A DNA stretch of 64,000 nucleotides from Aquimarina aggregata (lineage in GTDB: Bacteria; Bacteroidota; Bacteroidia; Flavobacteriales; Flavobacteriaceae). This document shows, one piece after another, positions 35,286 to 43,640 of this stretch (its first letter is position 1; the number at the start of each line of letters is the position of its first letter). Under the pieces are notes generated by a model. It had not been told where the DNA came from. It did not search any database and saw only the letters and a program-made list of their open reading frames with translations. The translations under genes and the position numbers were made by a program. The stretch lies in NCBI RefSeq assembly GCF_001632745.1, contig NZ_LQRT01000035.1:186001-250000 (forward strand), in the 5' to 3' direction.

Positions 35286-36223
35286 TATTTTCTTTTGTAA
35301 GTCAAATATGTAAATGGGAATTGATGTCTTTCATCTTTATCATGAAACTCTTCTTTAACCAACTCCCAATGTGCAGTATCTATTTCCGGAAAAAATGCAT
35401 CGGCTTCAAATTCACCATGAACTCGTGTAAGTTCTATACAATCAGAAACTTCCATCCCTAAACGATAAATCTCTCCTCCGCCTATAATAAAAGGTTGTGG
35501 ATCATTTTTTGCCGCTTCAAGAGCATCTGTTAGACTATTTACAACTACTGCTCCTTCTGCTTGAAAGTCTTTATTACGAGTAATTATAATATGTAATCTA
35601 TTGGGTAAAAGTTTAGGAAAAGATTCAAATGTTTTACGCCCCATAATTATAGGATGGCCAGTTGTAATCTGTTTAAATCGCTTAAAGTCGTCAGGTAAAT
35701 GCCATACAAGATCATTATCCTTTCCTAGAGCATTATTTTCTCCTGCAGCTGCAATCATTGTAATCATAGGTTTGGGTCCTTTTAATTCTTCAACAATATC
35801 GGATGTTTTTCCTTTAATGAATTCTTCTTTCTTTTTGATCAGTTCTTCTTTGGGATACATCAACTCTATATCTTTTTGAATCAATGCTATTTCTTCTTTT
35901 TGTTTAGCGACTAGGCGCTCCATTTGACGATCTGTCCATTCTTGTCCCATAAACTTGCTAAACAACCATACATTGCAAAAGTGTAAAATAAATAGAAACG
36001 CCCAACATATAATACCTATTACAAACCAATCAGTACCAAAAAAAGTAACAGTCTTACCAAAACCAAAAACTAAATTTAATACAGCCATAAAAACCGCTCC
36101 TATTACAAAAACAACAAAATGCTGAAACAATCTTTTCTTTTGTAATATTCTTTTTCGTGCGTGCTCATAGAGTTCACGTTGTTGCGGATCAATTTGTGGA
36201 ATTTCTTTTCTTCTTGAAAACAT
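35285..36223 (-). CDS. folA: Dihydrofolate reductase fused to an N-terminal 2TM domain
   Basis: Reduces dihydrofolate to tetrahydrofolate. The 312-residue protein has two membrane helices (about 34-54 and 64-86), a charged coiled-coil-like linker (about 98-145) and then DHFR (about 153-312): MIAAAGENNALGKDNDLVW, the catalytic Asp179 in LPDDF, HPIIMGRKTFES (about 190-201), the IIITRN and FIIGGGEIY nucleotide-site motifs. A 2TM domain gene often stands next to folA in flavobacteria as a separate ORF; here one frame covers both. DHFR would then sit on the inner membrane facing the cytoplasm. The linked fructosamine kinase gene starts at its stop codon. thyA is 12 kb away. Confidence 0.9.
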   Translation of the reverse strand: MFSRRKEIPQIDPQQRELYEHARKRILQKKRLFQHFVVFVIGAVFMAVLNLVFGFGKTVTFFGTDWFVIGIICWAFLFILHFCNVWLFSKFMGQEWTDRQMERLVAKQKEEIALIQKDIELMYPKEELIKKKEEFIKGKTSDIVEELKGPKPMITMIAAAGENNALGKDNDLVWHLPDDFKRFKQITTGHPIIMGRKTFESFPKLLPNRLHIIITRNKDFQAEGAVVVNSLTDALEAAKNDPQPFIIGGGEIYRLGMEVSDCIELTRVHGEFEADAFFPEIDTAHWELVKEEFHDKDERHQFPFTYLTYKRK

Positions 36224-36288
36224 ATTAATGCTAACTTAGTATCGGCTAGTAAAGATATAGTTTTTAACAAAAAGCCCTAAAATTACTT

Positions 36289-37359
36289 ATGAAGAATTTA
36301 AGAAAAGAATTTCCTGTATTATCACAATATACATATCTCAACACTGCTTCTTCTGGATTACTTTATGATTCATTATTAGATAAAAGACAAGAACATGATT
36401 TAGACTTTCTTATTGGTGGGAGTATTTTTAGGAATTCGCAACAAGAATTTTTAAATGGTGTTCGCACAACTATTGCTAATTTTTTTGATGCCTCTGCTAA
36501 CAATACCATATTAACTCCCAACTTTTCGCTTGCCTTTAATACGCTCTTAAATGGACTTGAAAAAGATAAAAAAGTACTTTTATTAGATCAAGATTACCCT
36601 TCAATCAACTTTTCGGTACAAAGCAAAGGTTTTGAAGTTTGTTTTGCAAAAGTAGATGCTAGTCTAGAACAAAATATTGAAAAAGCAATACAGAAAAACA
36701 AACCCGATATTTTTGCATTTAGCCTTGTACAATATATAAATGGAATCGCTATAGATCTCGAATTCGTAACAGCACTCAAAACCAAATACCCTGATATTCT
36801 ATTTGTTGCAGATGCAACACAGTTTTGTGGCACTAAGAATTTCAATTTTAAAGACTCACAAATAGACATTCTTGGATGTAGTGGCTATAAATGGCTATTG
36901 GGAGGTTACGGTAATGGTTTTATGTTATTTAAAGATTCTGTATTAGATCACTTAACACCAGTATCCTACAAAAAAACTGCTCTAGAAGTTGACTACGACC
37001 CATCATACACTAATCTACAGGCTAGATTTGAATGTGGTCATTTGGATACTTATAACTTTGGAAGCTTAAAAAATTCGTTAGATTTTTTATCTAAAGTTGG
37101 GATAAAGACGATTGAACATACAATTCAGGAATTAACCAGTTTTGCCAAAGAAGAATTTACTAAGTTAAATCTTTTAGAGCATTCTGTTTTGCAAAGACAA
37201 AAGCACAGTTCTATTTTTAACCTAAATACAAACGAAAAAGTGTTTAACCATCTAAATGAGCGCAACATTGTTACTTCTTTGAGAGGAACAGGGGTTCGAA
37301 TAAGTTTGCACTTTTACAATACTATTGAAGATCTTGAAGTGCTATTAAAAAATCTATAA
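36289..37359 (+). CDS. Aminotransferase class V / cysteine desulfurase-like PLP enzyme
   Basis: The 356-residue protein has the fold-type I pattern: YTYLNTASSGLL (about 14-25), DATQFCGTKNF (about 182) and the Schiff-base lysine (about 200) in CSGYKWLLGGYGNGF. The last part, TSLRGTGVRISLHFYNTIEDLE, is a typical C-terminal domain start of the class. It is shorter than IscS/NifS (about 390-400), and no conserved cysteine loop is seen, so a cysteine desulfurase is less likely. It is divergent from the folA operon. It could be an EgtE-type lyase for the ergothioneine genes at 44-47 kb, but that is only a possibility. Confidence 0.8.
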   Translation: MKNLRKEFPVLSQYTYLNTASSGLLYDSLLDKRQEHDLDFLIGGSIFRNSQQEFLNGVRTTIANFFDASANNTILTPNFSLAFNTLLNGLEKDKKVLLLDQDYPSINFSVQSKGFEVCFAKVDASLEQNIEKAIQKNKPDIFAFSLVQYINGIAIDLEFVTALKTKYPDILFVADATQFCGTKNFNFKDSQIDILGCSGYKWLLGGYGNGFMLFKDSVLDHLTPVSYKKTALEVDYDPSYTNLQARFECGHLDTYNFGSLKNSLDFLSKVGIKTIEHTIQELTSFAKEEFTKLNLLEHSVLQRQKHSSIFNLNTNEKVFNHLNERNIVTSLRGTGVRISLHFYNTIEDLEVLLKNL

Positions 37360-37729
37360 AATCAAATCAATTAAACACCTTTATTTTATATTCTAATTCT
37401 AACCAAAGGGCGTCTATCTTAAAAAAACTTCATCACAAAACTTAATCTTTACAACTACTTTTAAAAGAACTAAGTTACTATCTACTAAACTAATATAACT
37501 CTGATTGTCTTAAAATAGAGGTTTTTGACTTTCTTTAAAAAGTACTCTAAGGTCATACAATGAATGCTATAAAGTTTTTTATCCCTTAACTACATCGTTA
37601 TCGTCAATATCTTTATGTTAAATGTTAATTAAATTACTGAAAATCTGAAAGTTCAAACTTTTCAGGTTTGAAGTTTTATAGTAACTTAACATCTAATTAT
37701 TAACCAATATTTAATCTTAAAATAGAATT
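37360..37729. other. Leader gap before the CBM48 gene
   Basis: AT-rich, with no supported gene. Near its end, two overlapping hairpins exclude one another: CTGAAA-G-TT / AACTTTTCAG (37645-37665) and TTCAAAC / GTTTGAA (37652-37672). Confidence 0.6.
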
Positions 37730-38023
37730 ATGATTACCAAACAATACTTAAAGTCTAAACCAATTTGTAAAGTCACTTTTATTGTTCCTGCCAAAGAAGC
37801 TGATAATGTAAGTGTGGCTGGAGAGTTTAATGAATGGGACACTAAAGCTACAGTTCTCAAAAAACTCAAAAACGGAAATTTTAAGGGAACCATTAACCTT
37901 CCTAAAGATAATCAGTTTGAATTCAAATATGTTGTAGATGGTGAATGGACAAACGAAGCTGAAGCTGACGGTTATCAATGGAACGATTTTGCATCTGCCG
38001 ACAATAGTGTACTTGTATTATAA
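37730..38023 (+). CDS. Small CBM48 / isoamylase-early-set domain protein
   Basis: The 97-residue protein is made up almost wholly of one glycogen-binding-like (AMPK-beta/CBM48) domain: CKVTFIVPAKEADNVSVAGEFNEWD (about 13-37), then LKKLKNGNFKGTINLPKDNQFEFKYVVDGEW and a terminal WNDFASADNSVLVL. The usual VxLAGDFNxW pattern is met as VSVAGEFNEW. It has no signal peptide and no catalytic domain. Members of this set are thought to bind glycogen or to act as regulators, and the function here is unknown. Confidence 0.85.
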   Translation: MITKQYLKSKPICKVTFIVPAKEADNVSVAGEFNEWDTKATVLKKLKNGNFKGTINLPKDNQFEFKYVVDGEWTNEAEADGYQWNDFASADNSVLVL

Positions 38024-38939
38024 AACATAAATCGTTGGGGTTGTATTGCGCTCTACAACCTCAACATCTTTATTTACAAACTCTTTTTGATTTATACCAC
38101 CCCTTTGTTTAAATCTACTTGAAAAGACGACACTGATTGTTCTTTTTTAAAATCTTTTCTATGGGTTAGAATTGAATTTATTTTCAAACCCAGTTATGAC
38201 TATACCATATGTCTAAACATTAAGCTACAAATTGAAATCATTTTAGGTTCATCTAAAATATCTAAACCTAGTTAATTGTAGATTATCTCTTAAACTAATT
38301 TTCATTTTTTCTCTATTATAATTTAAAAGCTTTACCATGATTTATTTGAGTCTAATCATAAAAAAATAAAGGTAAAGGCCTAAAAATCAAATTTTAACAC
38401 ATCATTTCATTTAAAATAATTGACTTTAAGCTGGTTATTTGATGTTCTTTTTAAAGTCAATTCGATGAAATACACTCTTTTTCGATTAAAAACACGGTTA
38501 AAATGTTAATTTTTCACATTTTAAGCCATAAATTTTAAATATTAAATTTCAAATATTTTCTAAAAAACAAAATTCAATATCTTTAAAATCAATACTTTAC
38601 AATAACAAGTGTTTTAAACACACATTCCTGAGAGTCAATTTTTTATGGTAAAACAGTACTTTTTTTGTATTTAAAAAGTTTTTGATGCTCGTTATGTGCA
38701 ATTACATTTGACTATAACAAATTACTAACCACTATTAATGGTTACAAAATGTATAAATAGTGTTTTTGCAACAAACACTTATTAATTAAATTATTGAATA
38801 AATGGTAAATACATAATTATAATATTATGATATTCTATGCTATTTAATAATGCAAGATATACATAAAATCTCTAGTTCTTTAAAACAGCTAGAATAAAAA
38901 AAACTAAAAACAATTAAGAAAATATTTAAGCTATCAAAC
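38024..38939. other. Long AT-rich non-coding gap with a stem-loop
   Basis: About 916 bp with no ORF I can support. It holds a hairpin at 38034-38065 after the CBM48 gene and an isolated perfect 12-bp inverted repeat AATTGACTTTAA / TTAAAGTCAATT (38418-38429 and 38451-38462) with a 21-nt loop. The last 300 bp are leader of the secreted protein at 38940. It could hold a small RNA. Confidence 0.55.
38034..38065 (+). terminator. Hairpin after the CBM48 gene
   Basis: GTTGGGGTTGTA / TACAACCTCAAC forms a 12-bp stem with one mismatch and an 8-nt loop, followed by mixed T-rich sequence. It is a probable terminator. Confidence 0.6.
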
Positions 38940-40214
38940 ATGAAAAAAACCACACTATTCATCTTGTTTTTCTTGTGTATCTCTGGGACATACTGCCAAT
39001 CAAAACTATATACTTTAAACTTAACATATCCCGATGAAGTTTTAAGTGAGTTCGAATATACACCCGTACTATATGAGGTACATAAAAAAGATTTGACAAA
39101 TGTTTTTATTGAAAAATCTATGAATAAGAATAATGTATATAACTCATTGCAAAAAAAGATTTTAAATCTAAAAGAAGAAAGTATAACCATACGTAATGCA
39201 TATGAAAAAGCACTCATCAAGCACAAAAAAACAAATCTAATTAGTGCTTATATTAAAATTTTCGAGAATTCAAATGCTCCTATAGATATTAGAAAAGAGG
39301 AGCTGATTAAAGCTCAAAAAATTGCAGATAATTACAATATAGATATTTTCGTATATGCCGACGATAACACTGTACCGGACAAAAAAAATGGTTTAGATAT
39401 AATAAAGAATAACCCACTTCATTTTAATAATTATCTAAAAAATGAGGTGCTATCAATTACCAAAAATAATCCTAAACCAAAGCCTTACCACAAAACAATT
39501 GATCAAAGAATCAATATGTTAAGAAATAAAGCAAAAATGATAAAAAAGAACAAAACAATTGCTTTATTAAAAGATAGAATCGAAAATGAAAAAAGTTTTC
39601 TTTTAGGCGATAGAGCAAACTATAACAACTTATCAGGTGTTTTTGAAAAAATAGGAAACTATCAAGTTATTAGTAATGATTATGGTCCGTTTTTTAAAAA
39701 TGAACTAATTCAAGATAGCATCATTAAAAAATTTAATATACCGAAAAATCATATAGTATTTCAGGAAACTACGACTCTTATTATCCATAGTAAAAGCAAA
39801 AAATATTACTTAGTAGCGCATGATCTTTTAAAAAAAGTTAATCATACACCCTATCTAGAACAAGTCGTATATACCAATAAAATCAAAAATAACAATACGG
39901 TAAATCAAACAAACACTATAGAATATTCTTTAAAAGAATATGAGTCCATGATCACAGAATGTAAAAAATTGACAATGAAACTCATAGCTCATAAAGAAAT
40001 TGCTCAAAAAGGCAATATGACTAAAACTCAATTTAAGAACTGGAAAAAAGATCTGGTAGAAGCTAAACTTCTGAATTATCGTATTTACGAATTTACATCG
40101 GCATATAAACATTTTAATTACCCTTTAAGTAAATATGTGAATAAAGAAGTCTTAAACAACTACAATTATTTTTCTGAGATACTAACTAACAGCAGTAAAC
40201 ATGTAGCTTTATGA
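38940..40214 (+). CDS. Secreted or periplasmic protein of unknown function
   Basis: The 424-residue protein has a signal peptide (about 1-19, GTYCQ). The mature part is rich in Lys, Asn and Ile, with heptad-like helical stretches (about 55-90 and 190-220) and a further helix-rich C-terminal part (340-380). There is no motif I recognise, no lipobox and no T9SS domain. It is followed 68 bp later by the second AIHR peptide and then a response regulator, all rightward, so the three could be co-transcribed. Its role is unknown. Confidence 0.72.
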   Translation: MKKTTLFILFFLCISGTYCQSKLYTLNLTYPDEVLSEFEYTPVLYEVHKKDLTNVFIEKSMNKNNVYNSLQKKILNLKEESITIRNAYEKALIKHKKTNLISAYIKIFENSNAPIDIRKEELIKAQKIADNYNIDIFVYADDNTVPDKKNGLDIIKNNPLHFNNYLKNEVLSITKNNPKPKPYHKTIDQRINMLRNKAKMIKKNKTIALLKDRIENEKSFLLGDRANYNNLSGVFEKIGNYQVISNDYGPFFKNELIQDSIIKKFNIPKNHIVFQETTTLIIHSKSKKYYLVAHDLLKKVNHTPYLEQVVYTNKIKNNNTVNQTNTIEYSLKEYESMITECKKLTMKLIAHKEIAQKGNMTKTQFKNWKKDLVEAKLLNYRIYEFTSAYKHFNYPLSKYVNKEVLNNYNYFSEILTNSSKHVAL

Positions 40215-40282
40215 TGATTATCTAAAACTCTACATACTAACAATTCAATAAAAAATTTATTTAACCTTTTAAACAAAAAAAT

Positions 40283-40381
40283 ATGAAACTATTTTACGGA
40301 ATTATGATCGTTGATCTAAAAAAAATTAAAGAATTTATCAAAACACTACCAGCGGCTAGTAGTAATGCGATACATCGATAA
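40283..40381 (+). CDS. 32-residue peptide with C-terminal LPxAxSxAIHR (copy 2)
   Basis: A 32-codon ORF, ATG to TAA, reading MKLFYGIMIVDLKKIKEF and ending LPAASSNAIHR. It aligns without gaps over its whole length with the ORF at 33135-33233 (13 identical residues, 8 of the last 11). It is placed 68 bp after an unknown secreted protein gene and 65 bp before a response regulator gene on the same strand. The middle is amphipathic and basic. No known peptide family is recognised. A signalling, toxin-like or regulatory role are all open. Confidence 0.62.
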   Translation: MKLFYGIMIVDLKKIKEFIKTLPAASSNAIHR

Positions 40382-40446
40382 CATTTTTAGTTATTGCATT
40401 TATAACAGTTACATCTATTTAACAAATAAGTTAACCCCTAGAAAAA

Positions 40447-40848
40447 ATGAAGAACCCCTTAAAACATATTTTATTAGTCGATGATAGTCCAGCAACTAAT
40501 TTCTTTAATGAAACAGTAATCAAAAAATGTGATCTAACACAAAATATTAGTGTTGCTCTAAATGGTGCTGAAGCTCTTACTTTTTTTGATGAAACAAAAA
40601 GTACATTAAGTACTCCTGAAATCATCTTTTTAGATATTAATATGCCCATTATGAATGGATGGGAATTCTTAGATAATTATAAAAAATTGAACATTAAAAA
40701 CTCGATTGTGATCCTAATGATTGGATCCAATTTACAACCTAATGACAAAGAAAAACTTAAGAATTACCATTTTATAAAGGGGGATAGTCAAAAAATGTTG
40801 AACAAAGAATTTTTGTACAACATCGTTAACGAACACTTTGATTTATAA
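40447..40848 (+). CDS. Single-domain response regulator with altered switch residues
   Basis: The 133-residue protein is one receiver domain with acidic pocket (LLVDDSPA), phospho-acceptor Asp in IIFLDINMPIMNGWEF (about 60) and no output domain. Compared with the related regulator at 43236, the usual Thr/Ser of the switch is Gly (ILMIGSN), and the conserved Lys-Pro near the end is replaced by KGDS. It may therefore be phosphorylated but signal differently, or be a sink. It faces the hybrid kinase gene at 41228-42775 and follows the second AIHR peptide. Confidence 0.85.
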   Translation: MKNPLKHILLVDDSPATNFFNETVIKKCDLTQNISVALNGAEALTFFDETKSTLSTPEIIFLDINMPIMNGWEFLDNYKKLNIKNSIVILMIGSNLQPNDKEKLKNYHFIKGDSQKMLNKEFLYNIVNEHFDL

Positions 40849-41227
40849 GAACTACGACTTAATCAGTTACTGAGAAAAAAACAAAACTCTATTACAGTAT
40901 TATTTCTCATTATTAGTCTATAAATTCAATTAAGATAATTACGCAATGTTTAACCTAAAAAAACGCATAGATATAAAAAAAGTTACACTGTTTTGATCAA
41001 GAAGTATAAGTCTATGAATTTTGCCAGACCATCATTTACTGACTAGTAATAACACTATACATTGGCAAATCCTGACGCTACTACAGAAGATATGCATGCA
41101 ATTTTATCATTACATGCTAACACAAAAGATATCCTAAAAAGACAATTTTATTAATGTTTTTTTAGGGTATCTTTTTTATAATCACAAACCCTTATATGGC
41201 AAACACTTAAACATAATCATTAGCATA
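40849..41227. other. Gap between the response regulator and the hybrid kinase genes
   Basis: AT-rich, without a supported gene. A bidirectional terminator lies at 41124-41175. A 30-codon TTG-start frame (from 41062) ends within it and is not believed. Confidence 0.6.
41124..41175. terminator. Bidirectional terminator between convergent signalling genes
   Basis: AAAAGATATCCTAAAAA and TTTTTAGGGTATCTTTT form a 17-bp stem with one mismatch; T runs follow on both strands. Confidence 0.8.
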
Positions 41228-42775
41228 TTAGCTATTATTTTGTGATATCTGTTTATAAATTTTATTAAGGAGATCTTCTTGTGAAAAAGGTTTATTGATA
41301 AAGTCATTCATTCCTGATTTAAGGCATTTTTCTTTTTCACCATCAGCATTTTGAGCCGTAAAACCAATTATGGGAGTGTTAGAGATAGTTTTGTCATCAT
41401 AACTTTCTCGAATTAGGCGGGTCGTTTCATAACCGTTCATTGGAAACATCATAAGATCCATTAGCACAACATCATACTTTCTTTTTTCAATGTACTTAAT
41501 GGCTTCTTTCCCATTCATTGCGGCATCCACAAAAAACACCCCTTTAGAAATTAATAATTTCATAATTAAAAACTGATTAACCTCTTTATCTTCTACTAAT
41601 AAAACTCTAAATTTTCTCCCCAAGTCGGGAAGCGTATATTTTTTTCCCTTTCCTTCGTCCTTTTTTTTCTTTAAAATTTTAAATACAAAAGGAAGATTAA
41701 GACTAAAGGTACTACCTTCATCAATCTTACTACTAACTTTTATATCTCCACCCATAAGTTCGACTAGGTTCTTAACGATAGTTAAACCTAATCCCGTACC
41801 TGTAACTTGTTTATCTTCATGAAAGCGCGTAAATCTATCAAAAACAGACTTAAGATTTTCTGCAGTAATACCTTGTCCCGAATCTGACACAGAAAAATTA
41901 ATACTCAGGTTACCAGCTCTTTGATAGTTCTGGGTAACTTTTAAACTTATTTTACCCTGTTTTGTATATCGAAATGCATTATTAAGAAGATTAATTAGTA
42001 TTTGTTGAACTCTAACACGATCACCAATAAGTTCTGATGTAATATTTTCATCCAGGTAAACTTCTAATCCAATATTTTTTTCTTCTGCCAGATATCGATA
42101 CTTTTTTTCAAGATCACGAATAAGCTTTACAAAATCAAAATTTTCTTTTTTAATTTCGAGTAGACCAGCTTCAATTTTAGAAACATTAAGCATATCGGTA
42201 ACAATCGCATCAAGTTGTTTACTTTCTCGTTTTATAATGTTAATCAATTCTTCTTGATCAAAATTAAGTGAAGTTTTTTCTAAGATTTCTGTAAAACCAA
42301 GGATTCCCGTTAGAGGAGTTTTAATTTGGTGATTAATATTAGCAATAAGACTATTTTTGAATTCTTCTTTTTTTAATAAAAACTCATGTTTCAATTCAAG
42401 TTCTTTATTCTTAAAAAGTATATCATTTTTTTGCTGTGCTATTTTCGTAAGTTCTTTATATTTTGAAGTATACTCAAAAATTACAATGATTATTTCTGTA
42501 GGATCAAAACAGATGGTTACATCACATACTTTAGTTTCAGATGGTTCTTCAAAATGCACACAAGAAAAAGTGTATTCTTGATTATTTTGATTGGAGTTTT
42601 CTAATAAATCATGAATGATTTCAAAAAAAGGATGTGCCTCAAAAATAGAGCTTCCCTCGTTCCAATTAAACAAAATATAATCTGTTTTTTTTATGATTCC
42701 GTCAAAAGCAACTACCAAAAATTGCATATTGTTTTGAAATCTTAAACGATATTTTTGACTTAGTGTATCTACCAT
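41228..42775 (-). CDS. Cytoplasmic hybrid sensor histidine kinase
   Basis: The 515-residue protein has no membrane helix. An N-terminal PAS-like sensor (about 1-112) is followed by a coiled coil (about 113-148), then the dimerisation domain with phospho-His in IANINHQIKTPLTG (about 150). The ATPase core has LINLLNNAFRYTK (N box), SDSGQGI (G1) and GTGLGL (G2). A receiver at the end (about 390-515) has VLMDLMMFPMNGYE as phosphate site. The receiver could pass phosphate on to the two single-domain regulators at 40447 and 43236, which flank it. No partner His-phosphotransferase is seen in the window. Confidence 0.9.
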   Translation of the reverse strand: MVDTLSQKYRLRFQNNMQFLVVAFDGIIKKTDYILFNWNEGSSIFEAHPFFEIIHDLLENSNQNNQEYTFSCVHFEEPSETKVCDVTICFDPTEIIIVIFEYTSKYKELTKIAQQKNDILFKNKELELKHEFLLKKEEFKNSLIANINHQIKTPLTGILGFTEILEKTSLNFDQEELINIIKRESKQLDAIVTDMLNVSKIEAGLLEIKKENFDFVKLIRDLEKKYRYLAEEKNIGLEVYLDENITSELIGDRVRVQQILINLLNNAFRYTKQGKISLKVTQNYQRAGNLSINFSVSDSGQGITAENLKSVFDRFTRFHEDKQVTGTGLGLTIVKNLVELMGGDIKVSSKIDEGSTFSLNLPFVFKILKKKKDEGKGKKYTLPDLGRKFRVLLVEDKEVNQFLIMKLLISKGVFFVDAAMNGKEAIKYIEKRKYDVVLMDLMMFPMNGYETTRLIRESYDDKTISNTPIIGFTAQNADGEKEKCLKSGMNDFINKPFSQEDLLNKIYKQISQNNS

Positions 42776-43235
42776 TTCACTTCAGGTTAGCATTTACGCT
42801 ATACAAAGTAATATATTATAATATTGAAAAATGTTATTGAATAATTAATGGGATGTCCTAATCCTTTGTTTCTGAATCCTGTCTCTTTTTATATCCTCCT
42901 GCACTCTCTAATGCAAATAAATTAAATGTTCGACATTTTTATTATTATAATTCGTTGTGAGTAAACATGTTCTTTGTATGAAGATAATATTTTTCTAATT
43001 ATTATCCAATTGATTATACTATTCTAAAAACTGTGAATGCCAGCAAGACAAGCTTGATTATAAATTACCTATATCCATATACAAACTTATAGTTTCAACA
43101 TGAAATATTAATGAAATGCATATTTTAACACTATTTCTAATTGATTAAAAATTTCCGTTTTGTTTTATTATACCATAAGTAAGGTATTGACTATAAATTA
43201 TCTATAAGCAAAATTGACAATGCGTAAATCAACAA
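42776..43235. other. Gap between the hybrid kinase and the second regulator
   Basis: AT-rich, without a supported gene. An 18-bp imperfect direct repeat, GAYTATAAATTAYCTATA, is present at 43056-43073 and 43189-43206. Confidence 0.55.
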
Positions 43236-43640
43236 TTAGATATCCACAAAATGGGTTTCTAAAACTTTATCTAGTATTGCTGTTGAAAGAGGTTTGCTAA
43301 TAAAATCATTTACATTATCTATTTCTCTTGATCTTGAAATATCAATAGGATCATTAGATGTTGACAAAATAATAAGTTTATTACCTCGTGTTATACTATT
43401 ACACAAGCCATTATATTGTTCAATAAATTCCCATCCATTCATACCTGGCATATTAAGATCTAAAAAAATAAGCTGTGGTTTTTTAGTGAAATTTACATTT
43501 ATTGATTTGAGATAGTCTAATGCAATACTTCCGCTGAGAAAAGTCAAAATATTTTTAAACTTATTGTGTTTAGTGATAATTCTTTTATGTACATATTGTG
43601 TAGCCTTATCATCATCTATTAACAATACTGTTTCAACCAT
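43236..43640 (-). CDS. Single-domain response regulator
   Basis: From the ATG at 43640 it has 134 residues and begins MVETVLLIDDDKATQ; the upstream eleven codons are not receiver-like. It keeps all receiver landmarks: acidic IDDD, phospho-acceptor Asp in LIFLDLNMPGMNGWEF (about 63), a Ser/Thr switch in IILSTSND and Lys in FISKPLS. There is no output domain. It resembles the regulator at 40447 (shared NMP-MNGWEF) and lies beside the hybrid kinase, so a phosphorelay is likely. Confidence 0.9.
   Translation of the reverse strand: MVETVLLIDDDKATQYVHKRIITKHNKFKNILTFLSGSIALDYLKSINVNFTKKPQLIFLDLNMPGMNGWEFIEQYNGLCNSITRGNKLIILSTSNDPIDISRSREIDNVNDFISKPLSTAILDKVLETHFVDI

Noticed and set aside
36289..37359. 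Class V aminotransferase as EgtE of the ergothioneine pathway
   Set aside because: It is 7 kb away on the other strand with unrelated genes between; only the PLP fold class agrees. Kept as a possibility only.
41062..41154. 30-codon TTG-start frame (ANPDATTEDMHAILSLHANTKD...) before the bidirectional terminator
   Set aside because: Weak start codon, ends inside the terminator hairpin, no homologue in the window.
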